A DNA stretch of 64,000 bases, taken from Sycobia sp. Sy_11 (Eukaryota; Arthropoda; Insecta; Hymenoptera; Epichrysomallidae). The position numbers were made by a program, and so were the translations under genes. Shown here piece by piece: positions 1 to 11,246 of this stretch (positions within the stretch are counted from its first letter, which is position 1; the number at the start of each line of letters is the position of its first letter). The notes beneath the pieces are model-generated. The model made no database searches and had not been told where the DNA came from. It saw only the letters and a list, made by a program, of their open reading frames with translations. The DNA lies in the NCBI GenBank assembly GCA_018907035.1, contig JACCIC010000292.1, positions 186,001 to 250,000 on the forward strand, in the 5' to 3' direction.

Positions 1-1
1 T

Positions 2-298
2 GTACGAATAAGTATAATAAAACATATTTTTGGAAAAGGCTATAAACCTAATTGGTATACTGAAATTTTTACAATATCAAGAATTGTAAAAACTGATCCA
101 GTAACTTATCACGTTAAAGATTATTACGATAAGCCTGTATCTGGAGGTTTTTATGAAACTGAAATTCAAAAGACTAAGTACCCTGAAATTTATCTAGTAG
201 AAAAAGTGCTAAAACGGAGTGGTAACCGCATATATGTTAAATGGTTAGGATTCAATAGTGAGAATAATAGTTGGATAAATAAAAAAGAAATTAAATGA
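2..298 (+). pseudogene. Polinton integrase, C-terminal part with chromodomain (5' cut by window edge)
   Basis: An open frame runs from the first bases to a TGA at 296-298 without an internal stop. It reads as the C-terminal third of a retroviral-type integrase as found in Polintons: the segment GKGYKPNWYTEIFTISRI, a DNA-binding-like stretch, then a chromodomain (YLVEKVLKRSGNRIYVKWLG, with the following aromatic SW). Integrases of this class insert the element into the genome, and a chromodomain may steer insertion to modified chromatin. The catalytic core would lie left of the window, so I cannot judge whether it is intact. It converges on the small ORF at 472-777, as in copies B and C. Typed as pseudogene because its element is broken, although this part is undamaged. 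Confidence 0.75.
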
Positions 299-471
299 AA
301 TCAATATATAAGTAAAATATATGGATATGTGGAAGGTCACTAGTTATTAAATATGAAAGACAGTGTATTATGATTATAATATTTATTTATGTAATTATGT
401 TATACATGTTTTGATTTTTTTTTACAAATAAATAATGATAAGAAATTAATCTATGTGTGTTTTATTAATAT

Positions 472-777
472 TTATGAAGTAGAAGTGTTAAACTTAAAAC
501 AACTACCGCCCTGATATACTATAAATGAACAAAGCTTATTTGGTTTGTTAGCCATATTTATGAAAAATTCTTCTTCTTTTAATAATGCCGAAGATATCTT
601 TTGCGGCAAAAATATTTGAAAGTTATCGTCCAGCTCCGCAACGACTTTGGTACCATATCTTGTAGAGACTTGCTTAAGAGCAGTCAGCATGTACTGCTGA
701 TTTTTCTCCAATTCTGTACATTTCTTCCGCGGCATGAACTCGCTCTCAGATATCTTATTAAGAGTAGCTAAATCCAT
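472..777 (-). CDS. Conserved small ORF beside Polinton PolB (about 101 aa)
   Basis: The frame opens with MDLATLNKISESEF, a Met inside a longer frame. I chose it because the homologous ORF in copy C opens at the same place (21332), and the upstream codons are a poly-Lys/Phe artefact of A/T runs. The centre (KVVAELDDNFQIFLPQKIS) alternates polar and hydrophobic residues as a small beta-rich fold would. Related ORFs lie in the same position in copy C (21332-21600) and copy B (10848-11093), always between polymerase and integrase and codirectional with the polymerase. I do not recognise a named family. A replication accessory such as a single-strand DNA-binding protein would fit the position, but that is speculation. 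This copy has no internal stop. Confidence 0.6.
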   Translation of the reverse strand: MDLATLNKISESEFMPRKKCTELEKNQQYMLTALKQVSTRYGTKVVAELDDNFQIFLPQKISSALLKEEEFFINMANKPNKLCSFIVYQGGSCFKFNTSTS

Positions 778-873
778 TCTAAAGAAAAGAAAAAAAAATT
801 TTTTTTTTAATTCTAACATAGTAAAAAAAAATTAATTTTTTTCAAGAGAAAATTAACTACGAATCTTACCTTA

Positions 874-3800
874 TTAGATTAGTCTTCTTTTCTTTGGAGA
901 TGGCAGATAATTCTCAAACTCTTCCACTGCTCGAATGAGTTCCTCGTCATTCTCCATCTCTTCATATAGCTGATTCCCCACAATAATTTCTGCCTCTTCC
1001 ATTGCCTCACGGAGTGCATCGCTTCCCTCGGCTTCACCTGAGCTTACCCCTTTCAAGATTTTCAAAATTTCTTCAGGATTCCATTCGTGTATTAGTTCGT
1101 AAGATATATTATACTCAATGCTTATTGGTTCACCTTGATTGCTATAGAGCGTCATTATTTCTCGCATAACTTGATTTTCATTAGTTACTTTATCCCTACT
1201 CTCTTGTTTTGCATGTACATCTACCGTGACTCGAATCTCATTGCCGATTGTATTCTCCCTCTCTTCTTCTCCAGTAGCTACACGTACTTGAGCGCTTTTT
1301 CAACTGGTCTCATCGTATCCCCTCACATTATTCTTCCCCTCCTCTTCGATTTGCTGACCTGTACTTACCATTATTTCCCTCTCTACCTTACTTGCAGCTT
1401 CCAACATTTGCTGATTTTGTAGTGACCCCAAGGTAATGTGCCTGTAGTATTAGGCAATAAGTATCTTTTATCATCAAATGGACTTAGGGCGATTTTTTCT
1501 GATTTTTTGTATGCACTATGTAATTTTGAGCGAATGGTGCACTGCTCTCGTTGTATAGTTACGAGGTTTATCATCGAATGTAATTGATTTCTTTACTACA
1601 CCCGATTTAATACTTTTAGCTTTTTTTACTATTCTTCCTCCATCAACTAAAATACTGTACATTTTCCTTCGTAAACCAATAAATTCCATCATGATCTTTT
1701 CATTATATTCATCTTTCATTAGTCCAGGAATTTTTTGATTTTCACGTGGAATTCCATACTGATTATTTTCATCATTCATACCTGAATCTGTCAATTTATT
1801 ATAAAATTCATTTTTCGACGGCAGTTTTGTAGTTATTAATTTATCAAGTCTATCTACAAAATCGTAAGGAAATATTCCTTTACGTCTAAGAAGATCAATA
1901 TTTTCGTTTGAGTATCCATCTAATTGAAATTCCTGTATTGCTATTGGTACATTATCTAGATAAGACGCACGTTTCTCTAAAGATGATGGCAAAAATAGCC
2001 AAGAATCTAAGAATCTAAAACTCACATCACAGTCATCCATATACTTTGTGAAGGAAATATATTTTTCCTTGTTATGAGATATTAAGTTAACTCGACCTTT
2101 TATCAGTGTAGAAGTTCGAATTTCTTTTAAAATAACGTGTGTATCATAATTGAGATTGTGAAAAATCACTGGAATAAATTTCGAGTTTTTATAGTTCAAA
2201 TTGCAGGAATTATGGTCAGCATCTCTGAATCTAATGAGAAAAAAAATTAATTTAACAAGAATAATTTTTTTTATTTATTATATTAAATTATTTTTAAATT
2301 ATTATATTAAAGTTACCTTCCTGTTAAATGACAATGATCTCGCACTACCAGTTGCTCATCCAGAAATGGTTTTCGATATATATGGCAAACGGTCGACCAT
2401 TGAAAACTCAACTCTTCATCATCTGTGAGTTTCATTGGTTTTGGATTTTTATAGAGATGATCAATCTGCTCACCAATTGATTTTAATTCACGTACAAACC
2501 AACTTGCGGGTGTCTCACCGTCTGCACTTTTCTGTCTCTATGCTTTGTAAACGTATAATTTGTCATCAAAGCTACATTTTACATAAAATCCTATACTGTA
2601 GGCCTATTGGAGTTGAAAAGCATTCGCATTTTCTGTACGTTTTAATAAGCATTCAAAATCAGCATAAATTACAAAAGGCAATTTTATGCCTTTATTATAA
2701 TCTTAAAATTTTAAAATATTATTCGATGAGTTTGGTAAATTTATTCGACAATCGTTAATATTTTCACAAACATTTTCATGATTTTCTAGCCTTTCCTCAC
2801 TATAAAAATGTTGTAAACATCTTTCACAATGGTATAATTTTTGGTGAGTCTTGCTCACTTGTGAACCTACAAGTCTGGATATACTTTTAATCGCAACATA
2901 ATGGGATTTAGGCACACTTCCATTATCATCAGAAATATTATTTTCTTCATACTCATCGATGTAGAAATCTTGAATGAGAACAAGATTTGCATGTTTCTCC
3001 TTCTTGTTTAATGAAATATGACAAGGTGATACTTCATATTTCGATCCATACTTTATAAGCATATAAACATTTACTGAAATATTAGTCCATTTTTCAAATT
3101 TGAAAACATCTTTTAGTTTTACAGGAAATTCTATATCACCAAAGTTCAACTCGTTTGCATATTTATCATAATTATGAACTCTTTGAGGATTTTTTTCATT
3201 TCGATGTAATGCTGAAAGAATAGCGTATTGAAAGCATTGATTATCAGTGTTATGGACACTGATACATGCTCTTTTTGATGCTATGAACTTTGGCAGAGGA
3301 ATAAATGATCTTCCTTTGTGAGGTGAAAATTTTTTCATATTTATGCACAAACTTATAATACTTTTTAATGTCCATCCAGAATCTTTTTGCTGCAATTCTT
3401 CTAGATGAGTAAGAAGAGGGTCCTTAATATGATCCTCATACCATTTGCCTAAACCAGTAGACATGTATACTGTAGCACTCATACTTGTGAAATATTTAAT
3501 ATCTGTTGTTTCATCTCCATTTTTCTGCATGGAAAATGCTGACATAAAATCAGAATTTACTTTTATTGCACCCTATTCTTGTAAGCATGCTTGTACTTTA
3601 TCCTCAAAGAGCTTTTGTGTATCGAGCAAGAAACTTAAAATGTCCACATGTTTTGAATTAACCACAACACCTGTCCTTATTCGATTTTAAAAGCTGATTG
3701 AACATCTCGCCATTCAACTTTAGCTGACTCGATAGGGATTAGACTACCTCCAATTGGTACTGCACTATCAAGATAGAACCGAAATCCTGCTTGTAAACAT

Positions 3801-3963
3801 GACAAATGAATAAGAGATGTTAAACGTTTTTGATTTTCTGCTCGAGAGTCTGAAAGCTTGTTTTTTCCCAAATTCTCTCAGCTCTAACAAAGTCAGTTCA
3901 GTTATTGTTGAATAATTCGAGTTCTATTACGTTCAATTCACTGACACGTTCCATTCTTCGTTT
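874..3963 (-). pseudogene. Polinton family-B DNA polymerase (DNA_pol_B_2 type), copy A, internally deleted
   Basis: Protein-primed family-B polymerases replicate Polintons. Reading leftward, the N-terminal region appears near 3.95-3.68 kb, followed by a 280-codon frame (3545-2703) with a zinc-finger-like stretch (YHCERCLQHFYSEERLENHE). A further block lies around 2.4-2.5 kb (KNPKPMKLTDDEEL). After an 86-base intron the exonuclease region follows (2200-1516; FRFLDSWLFLPSSL). The palm domain is missing: sequence jumps from FYNKLTDSGMN to DENNQYGIP near 1786, where copy C carries roughly 1.2 kb more with the catalytic motifs. The C-terminal extension is acidic and ends at 874. Frameshifts occur near 1.57, 1.2, 2.7 and 3.6 kb. 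The gene cannot make an active polymerase. Confidence 0.8.
2231..2316 (-). other. Spliceosomal intron inside Polinton PolB (86 bp)
   Basis: On the minus strand the coding sequence reaches AACAGGAAG, then GTAACT, then 80 very AT-rich bases, then a T-rich tract ending CTCATTAG, after which the polymerase frame resumes. The reading frame across the two sides is consistent and both flanks read as polymerase, so this is a GT-AG intron rather than a random insertion. An intron implies that the element was transcribed in the nucleus. Confidence 0.7.
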
Positions 3964-4094
3964 CTGTAACAAATAACTATAAAATCATAAATATTAATAT
4001 TAATATATTAAAATTAAATATTAAATATGTTTTAAAATTAAATATTAATATATTAAAAACAGAGAAATTTTAAAATAATCATTATTTTTCTTAC
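3964..4094 (-). other. Intron between leader exon and PolB exon (131 bp)
   Basis: Donor GTAAGAAAAA and acceptor TTATTTGTTACAG on the minus strand, with an AT-rich interior. The homologous intron in copy C is 15686-15822 (137 bp) with the same boundary sequences, which supports a real conserved splice event. Confidence 0.65.
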
Positions 4095-4461
4095 CTCCAT
4101 CTATTTTATCGAAGAATTCCGCAAACTTGACCGCTTGACGGATGGCTTCTGTCATTTCCTGCGCTCTTCGATATAGCGCTTTTCAATTGGTTGCAGAGCC
4201 TGGGAAGTTCCTTAACTCTTCTTCAAAACAAGGCGTTACAGCCCTTGTCAGAGAAGCTGTGACGATAGAAATTGGCGTCGTCGGCCGTGCATCCTCCTCC
4301 TCCTGCTCTTCCTCTCCAAACAAGTCCATGGACTTCAGGTACTTCCCCCTGCTTCGGAGAGCCCTTTCCACAGCAGGCAGCCGCTTCCCGGTGCTGCTGC
4401 TGTTGCTGTTGCTCTTGTCGTTGCTTCTGCCGCTGCCTGCCGTGCTCACAACTACCTTCAT
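4095..4461 (-). pseudogene. Leader gene / first exon upstream of PolB, copy A
   Basis: The frame starts at 4461 with MKVVVSTAGSGRSNDK and continues as a low-complexity Ser/Asn-rich N-terminus, an acidic patch (EEEQEEEDARPTTPISIV) and a helical tail (FAEFFDKIDGG). It ends at a GTAAG donor (4094-4093 on the complement). A 131-base intron (3964-4094, acceptor TTGTTACAG) joins it to the exon that begins the polymerase region. A close homologue with the same TATA box, start and intron position lies at 15331-15685. The opposite strand also has a long ORF, but only the minus frame is shared between copies in the coding sense. I do not recognise the protein. It may be a 5' exon of the polymerase transcript or a separate small gene. 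Confidence 0.55.
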
Positions 4462-4534
4462 TTTTCCAATTTTTAATATTATTAAACTATGAAATTTGAA
4501 GGAAGATTGTGATGGAAAAACTGACTGCGATTAC

Positions 4535-4544
4535 GCTTTTATAC
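4535..4544 (-). promoter_or_regulatory. TATA box of the leader gene, copy A
   Basis: GTATAAAAGC on the minus strand lies about 75 bases upstream of the ATG at 4461. The same decamer lies at 15251-15260 before the homologous ATG at 15331, so the promoter is conserved between the two copies. Confidence 0.6.
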
Positions 4545-4599
4545 AGTTTTCCAGAGCTGTCCTTCTATGAGAAAACGTTTCTATTGGTTAAAAAAAAAT

Positions 4600-5750
4600 A
4601 AAAAAGAAGAACCGCCTTCGTTTACTATATTATGGGAAGGATGGTTCACCTCTTCTACTTTGATGCAAGAAAATTTTCCTCATTGGTGCTGGAGCACAAG
4701 TTTCCTCCTCCCTCCTTGATAATCCATCCCCCCTCCTACCACTTACTCGTATGGTGATCGGTTATACTTTTCTGATGGACCAAATGAAAATTTTAACCTC
4801 CTGCCTCTCAGCCACGGCAAAGCGTATATTATTCCTCATTGGTGGAGGAACACAAATTTTCTCCTCCCTCTGAGACTCGGTGAAACATACGTTATTCGTC
4901 ATTGGTGAAAAGTGTATCACTCCATACACATTAATGAGCTAAGCGTGCGCCTAGCAAAGACAAAATTTTTCAGTACAATCGCTCACTATAATCTTTCTAA
5001 TGACCTGTCTATCTCGTATGATCTATGATTTTAGGCGGTTTAACGTTCTTCTTTATTCGTGCGAGAAAGCGTGGCTCTAGTAAAGAAAAAATATCTCGCT
5101 TCCAGCATTTAGTATGGTCTCACCTGTTCCTCATAACAATACTCATCTATAATCATTAACGATGAGCGGATTAAACTATATGATCAGTCACCCTCGGTCA
5201 GTATATCAAAAGGCGCACGTATTCGCCTCTCCTCCGACCTACTTTTCCATGCTCCTGCCAAGAAATAAACCATTTCAAAATAGAACGCCTATATGCTGTT
5301 TTCCCACAGTCACTTCCTTGGATTTCCAATCGCATTAATGTTGTATTCTACCGAAATCGTAAAGATTTAAAGCGAGGGTGTGACAAAGAAAAATAGAAAC
5401 ATGATATTGCTTACAGTATATCGTATTGTCTCCCGTGTTTGCTATAACAATTGAAATTTATAACCATCAACGGAAAGCGCATTATCCTAATTGATGAGTT
5501 AACCTCAGTCAGCCTGTCAAGAGGCGGACGTGCTCGCCTCTCGTCAGACCCGCTTTCACATGCTCCTTCCAAGAAGTGTACCTTTTCGAAAATAGAACAA
5601 CTATACGTTGGTTTCCCGCAGTCACTCTCTTCTTTTCAATCGCAAGGATATTATACTCGGTCGAAATCAACAAGATACAAATCTAGAGAGTTACAAAAAA
5701 AAAGAAAATCATCTTGGTTATAGTTATCCTAATTGATGAATTCACCTCGG
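4600..5750 (-). repeat. Upstream/terminal region of copy A, with internal tandem duplication
   Basis: This stretch has no convincing gene. It matches 14.8-15.2 kb in inverted orientation (for example the stretch around ATTAATGTTGTATTCTACC). It also contains two diverged repeats of about 300 bases, one at 5.2-5.4 kb and one at 5.5-5.75 kb, both with GGCGNACGT...CGCCTCTC and TTTCCC(A/G)CAGTCAC. It is probably the promoter or terminal repeat of the Polinton family. Confidence 0.5.
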
Positions 5751-7649
5751 TCTTGTACGTGCATCTGCGGCAAGCGCATTAGAACAGGTAAGCGGATTAT
5801 ACTAATGAGGATGCAGGGCGGAGGGTGGGCGTGAGCCCGGCAAAGAAAAATAAGTCGCTTTTCAAAATTGAAAAATCAACCACATGCATTTACAACCAAC
5901 ATTGATTTTGACAATGAAGGAAAACCAAATAATATAGTTCCACATTTTCGCGAATTTTATTTAGATTCTATTTTTTAAATATATCAGAAAATGACGATGA
6001 TGTAAAAAAAATTATATAAAAACCATAAAGAAAATAAAATATAAGTAGTAGCTAAGAAAAGCAATAAATTTCTAGCAAATGTCTTAATCAGATCAAAAAG
6101 AAAAATGTTAACAAATAATCAATTGAAAAGAAGGCCAAGCAGTATAAAAGAGAGTAAGCATGACTTAACTTTAACTTTCATATATTATTTATATATAAAT
6201 GTTTTCTTTATTTTTCGAATGTCCTGGAAGTATTAAAAACAAATGTAATAAAACAGATATAGAATTTCAGTTCGTGCAAGATGACGATTTTTTTACTTTA
6301 ATTTAATAAACATACACATCATGACATTACTATTTTTCACTAATAATATCTATCAATTCATTTCTAAGTTATGTTGATGAAACCGCAGCAGAAATTTTGG
6401 CAGTGGAATAGTCTCTTTCTTTTGAAAATACAAATCATTACATATTGTCAGCGTTAATCCATAAAATAAAGTCTTAAAAAATGCCCCATTGTCATACCCA
6501 CAAAATACTTTTAATAAACAAGAATTTGAAATTTATTCTTTTACAGATATTTATAATATTTGTATCATATTGCTATAATTATTTGAAAAGGAACGCTTCT
6601 ATTTTTTAGAGCTGATATTAGAAAATAATTTTACTTACATACAGTAAAAATTTGATAACATTGGTTAACTAAATAATATACATAGACTTTACTTTTTTCA
6701 TTTTTATAAATCAAGGCTTTATTAAATGCTATCGCAAAAATTAAGCTGACTGTAGAGGAAACTAATGCATATGTGAAAGGATTAAAAAATAAGCTTGTCG
6801 GTTGTTACAATAATTCTTTTAAAAAAAATTATTAAATTATAGAATTACGTTAGCATTTACGATTCTTGATTATTGGAATAATTTTCATAATTATTTAATA
6901 GAAGATGAGAATCTACGAGACACATTTGTAAGTAAATAAAAATATTAATATCTTTGTAATACAAATAGCTGTTCAAATCTAAAAAATATGATATATACTT
7001 CATCCGGTTTTTTTAAAATTTAATATCGACAAACCAAGAAATAATCCTGTCAAAAGTATAAAAAATAATTCACAAAAATTAATAGCAAAGGATTTAATTT
7101 TAACGGTTACTGCTTTAAAAAAACAAAAAAATGATAGTTTTTAAAGATCTTACGAGATTTAGTAATGTAAGTATTTTATTGCATTAATGCTAATGAAACT
7201 ATTTTAATAAAATTTAATATCTGAAAATGTTTTCTAGCTATTATTACGAAATTGCATCAGAATGGAAACGGAGATTTGTTGTCTGAAGGTAGTTTTCACG
7301 CTGCTTCAAGTTCAGCTTTTGCAGATGCGCACGGTTGAATCAATAATGAAAAATCTATATCATATTGAAGAAAGCTTTTAAGTTTATGAATGTATAAATC
7401 GTTATTCTTTGTAATAAAATATTAAATGTTTATATATGTAAAAAAATAGTGAAGATAATAAATAATAAAGAAAATTATAAATTATTTTATATTTCAAACA
7501 TTACATGCTAATATTCCTTATATGATTCATACGAGGAACATTTACAAAATTTAGAACGTAATAAATAGTTTTGCTCTGTTTTTGAAATAGTTATTTGAAG
7601 TAAAAATACATATTATATAAAAAACGTAGATTTATTATATGAAATAAGT
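5751..7649. other. AT-rich intergenic stretch, no gene seen
   Basis: Only short, stop-rich frames. A weak exon-like patch at about 7230-7330 follows a TTTTCTAG acceptor-like site (NGNGDLLSEGSFHAASSSAF), but no donor or homologue was found. Confidence 0.5.
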
Positions 7650-8552
7650 AAGATAGTAAGGGAGGGCTTGCTGGATGATCAAATATGCGCAAGCCATGCC
7701 GGCCCTACACTTTGGGTCTTGGAAACGAGGAATGACGGTCGCCAAAGACGTGTAAAAGAAGCGGGTGACAAAACAGAAGAATGAAAAATAGAGGATATGT
7801 AGGAGCTGTCATCGTCGTGCTCAAGCCGACAAGGGATGGCGAGTCAGCTACGCTGTTCCTCTTACTCAGCTTTTATAGATTATTCACATATGCAAGTACA
7901 ATGCCCGGTCGACAAGTAGTGCGGTGCACACCTACTTACGCGTCATGCGTGAATGAAGAAGGTGCAGCGCAAAAGTGGAGTGGCTGTCTTGCTTCCCTAT
8001 CTCTCGCTTTCACACACTCTCTCTCCCTCTCTCTCTCTTTCAGTAGTTAACTATTGATATAATAACTCTTTGAACATCTCATCATTGAACATAACATTGT
8101 TCTTCAATACATGGATATCCATATAGAATCCAGCGAGGTTGTCGTTGATGATGTTACCTGGGGCATGGAAAAAGATAGATCAGTAAATAAGAGAGAGAGA
8201 GTGAGAGAGTGAGATAGAAGGGAGCAAGGCAACCACTCCACTTTTACGCCACGCCTTTGTCATTCACGTACGACGCGTAGGTAGGTGTGCACCGCACCAC
8301 TTATCGACCGGGCATTGTACGTGAATATGTGAATAATCTATAAAAGCTGAGTGAGACGAGCAGCGGAGCTGACTCGTCATCCCTTGTCTACTTGAGCACA
8401 ACGACAATGGCCCTACAATCCTTTATTTTTCATTCTTCTGTTTTGTCACCCGCTTCCTTTGGCGCACGTCTTCGGCGAGCCTCATTCCTCTTTTTCGAGT
8501 CCCAAAGTATAGGAGCGGCATGGCACGCGTGTAAGCCTTTCTTTACTATCTT
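7650..8552. repeat. Large inverted repeat, arms about 390 bp, spacer about 125 bp
   Basis: The left arm (about 7650-8045) and right arm (about 8170-8552) are imperfect reverse complements. Examples are AAGATAGTAAGG against CTTTACTATCTT at the tips, and CGGTCGACAAGTAGTGCGG against CCGCACCACTTATCGACCG inside. Each arm carries a TATA-like TCTATAAAAGCTGAG pointing outward and a short CT/GA tract next to the spacer. The spacer reads on the minus strand as an open peptide (NIINDNLAGFYMDIHVLKNN). It could be a DNA transposon reduced to its terminal repeats, or a fold-back element. No target duplication was certain. Confidence 0.65.
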
Positions 8553-8769
8553 GTCCACTTTTTTTCCTTAACAGAGACAACTGTGAGGGTACCCATTAGG
8601 TCGCATAGTCACGTATTTTCTCGTCTATTTGGGCGTAAACGGCATAATCGAGATGCGAATCAGAACCCTTTTTTCCGTTCATCTGCTGCTTTCAATTTTA
8701 TGCTCTCGCCATCCACTTTGCATCAGCGATGATAAGCGTCGAGTTGCCGAAGCAAGAGTAATATTATCG

Positions 8770-10624
8770 GCAGTTTGGATCTGCATAAACAATTACAAAG
8801 ACGGGTTCGTAGTGTTAAAGCAGAGAAAGAAATATATATGGGGATTAAAGTCGAGCAAAGCGAAGTGACTACGATTTTGTTCGAGGATTACCGTCTCGAG
8901 GATAATTGTCTCGAGGTTTACGGTTTTTATCCAGTAGACTATTATACGACTCCCGACCTATCGTGGGATGCGATACTCAAAAATACGAAAATAAAATTAG
9001 AATTGTATGCTGATATTGATATGATTATGTTTTTGAAGGAAGTATTAGCGAAGGTTCTAATCGATGTGCACAAACAAATACTAAATAAATGAGCAGTGAC
9101 TTTGATGAGACAAGAACAAATACATATTTGCTCTATTATGATGTAAATAATCGTTAAAGCTAGGCTATGACAAAATGTCTTCCTTACGGAGGTTTTGATT
9201 GGGCTCAAAATATGGTTCAAGAAGCCAATTTTCTTAATAGAGCAGAAGAGTTTCCTACTGGGTACATACTAGAGGTCGATTTAGAATATCATGAAAGTAT
9301 GCATGATTAATATACATATCTACTTTTATGCTCCGAGTATTTTGTACTTTTAAGAAGTAAAGTAACAAAAATATTAACGACATTATACGATAAAAATCGA
9401 TAGTGATACATCATCGAGCCTTGTAACAAGTACTTCAATATGGCTTAAAAGAAAAAGTAGACCATGAAAAATAAAGAAAAAGTGTTGATGTAAAGCTAAT
9501 AAATATATTGCGTGGAGGTTATGATGCAGAAGCACTAATTGCCAAATTTCTATAACTCCTCCATTTTTGATGAAAATTTTGTTGCCGTATAGTTATTGAG
9601 AACTACAATACATATAAGAAAACCTATATATGTTGGGTTGTCTGTATTGAATTTATCCAAAGCTCTATTTTATAGATTTCATTATGAATATATACGAAAT
9701 AAAGTACTTGAAAACTGTAAATATATTTTATATACAGATAATGATAGTCTTCTATACGAAGTAAAAAACGTTGATAAGTACAACTTCATGCGGAAGGGTA
9801 GTCATGAATTTGATATATCTGATTATCCTGAGAATAATCCCTATTAAATATCCCAGAAAAATGAGGAAATTGTTAGGCTAATGATGGTAAGGGGTTAATG
9901 AGTATAGTGGTAGAATTTTAATTGAGTTTATCGAATAGCAAAGTAAAATGTACGGCATGCAAATTTAAGGAGAATTTAAAAAAAAAGCCAAGGGTATGAA
10001 AAATGCAGTAGTGATAAATACAATAGATTTTGAAGATTACATACAATGCCTCGAAGAAAAAACTATCATACATAGAGACCAGTATCATTTCGACGATAAG
10101 CATTTAATAGAATCAGGCTCAATACACTCTTCCTCGGGAACATTATAGCACTCGTGAATTTGAATTTGTACTAAATGAACAAGTCTTTAGAAGGATTAGA
10201 GAGGACACTGAAGATGTACAAATACATCTGTGTACTGGACAAGTTGCAACCGGAATAGAAGAAGACGCAAGGTAGTAGAAGCTTAGTATATTACTCATTT
10301 GAACAAGTCAAAACCTGTATGAGATACGAAGCCAGCGACAGTACTTTACAATAGTGACCTGAGAAATTTGGATAGAGATAGTGAGCGGCGAGCGAGGGAC
10401 CTTGGATAAATGATGGCAGGGCACGTTCGACATGCAGATGGAAAATGGAGGGGAGTTACACCTTACGGAAGTAGGAGAACAACTTAAAAAACGAGAGTGT
10501 AGAGAGAGCTCCGTCATTCGGTACCTAGTGTTTGATTCCAATTATCCGCGAGCAGTCTTTCAAAGTAATGGTTCGGGAAAACAACAACACACATTTTTCA
10601 TAAATGCAAATGTTTATCGACCAT
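8770..10624 (+). pseudogene. Polinton family-B DNA polymerase, copy B
   Basis: Recognisable blocks in order are: YGFYPVDYYTTPDLSWDAIL at about 8.92 kb (start of the palm), LELYADIDMIMF, a motif-A-like YLLYYDVNN at about 9.13 kb, YILEVDLEYHESMHD near 9.27 kb, then IRKPIYVGLSVLNLSKALF (9.61 kb) and motif C as YTDNDSLL (about 9.73 kb). The C-terminal extension runs to 10624. Several stops and frameshifts separate the blocks, and the region between 9.3 and 9.6 kb is eroded and shortened. The motif C residues needed for metal binding (D-x-D) are still readable, but the gene is dead. Confidence 0.7.
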
Positions 10625-10847
10625 AATATACAATACAACTGAGTTACAAAATGATCTGCCTTATTGCTGAGTCGTCTGATCAACTGATAGTACAGCTAAC
10701 GGCTGCTCATATCCTGTAAAATTTTAACGAAGACAAGAGTCGACTAAAGAATTAATTTCTACAGGTTTCTTTTTTAAATTTTAATTGTAAATAATAGAAA
10801 ATATTTATATAAAAAAAGCATTATTAAAATAGTTTAAAATTAAAAAA

Positions 10848-11093
10848 ATGGCTGAATTCGAAAGAAGTAGAAGTTAAATGATTACAAAAATTAAGGAAGT
10901 GAATACGAAATTTAGGTGGAAAATAGTGATTGAGCTTAATTATGAATTCCATTTGTTTTTGCCTAACCGAATTTCAAAAGCTTTTAGGAAAGATGAAAGC
11001 TTTTTCAACAATATATGTGACTATGCATATAAACTTAAATTATTTATAAAATCTTTCGGTCTAGATAATTTTGAAATTATAAGAGAACGATAA
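10848..11093 (+). pseudogene. Conserved small ORF beside Polinton PolB, copy B
   Basis: Starts MAEFERSRS, meets a TAA at 10875, and continues in the same frame from 10878 to 11093. The core VIELNYEFHLFLPNRISKAF aligns by eye with KVVAELDDNFQIFLPQKIS of copy A, keeping the F-x-(I/L)-F-L-P pattern. Overall similarity is low, which makes the retained core the most informative part. Function unknown. Confidence 0.5.
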
Positions 11094-11246
11094 TATTAAA
11101 ATGTATATGTAAGATTAATAATCGGCAAACAACATTTTATTTAAAACAACATGTACTTATTTATTAATCCTCATTGATAAAATTAATCAAAATCAATTTT
11201 GAATATTAAAAGTATAATTATTTTATAAGTTCTTATTATTCAAGTC

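Larger units (their letters stand above)
1..5750 (-). mobile_element. Polinton/Maverick-type element, copy A (degraded, cut by window edge)
   Basis: This is a decayed Polinton-type (adintovirus-like) DNA element whose polymerase lies on the minus strand. From high to low coordinate it holds a promoter and leader exon (about 4.1-4.54 kb), the family-B DNA polymerase (3.96-0.87 kb) and a conserved small ORF (777-472). A convergent integrase C-terminus lies on the plus strand at the window edge. The order matches copies B and C. The upstream end (4.6-5.75 kb) shares sequence with 14.8-15.2 kb in inverted orientation, so it is probably element-terminal or promoter DNA. The outer boundary near 5.75 kb is a guess, because no terminal repeat or target duplication could be fixed. 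Confidence 0.75.

Noticed and set aside
1135..1422. 95-codon plus-strand ORF
   Set aside because: It is antisense to the polymerase C-terminal extension of copy A, whose sense frame is shared with copy C.
4142..4492. 116-codon plus-strand ORF with poly-Leu
   Set aside because: Shadow of the leader gene: the Leu run is the complement of Ser/Asn codons. The minus frame has the TATA box and intron. The same applies to 15225-15638 on the minus strand.
7230..7335. Possible host exon (NGNGDLLSEGSFHAASSSAF)
   Set aside because: An acceptor-like site precedes it, but it has a stop, no donor and no recognised family.
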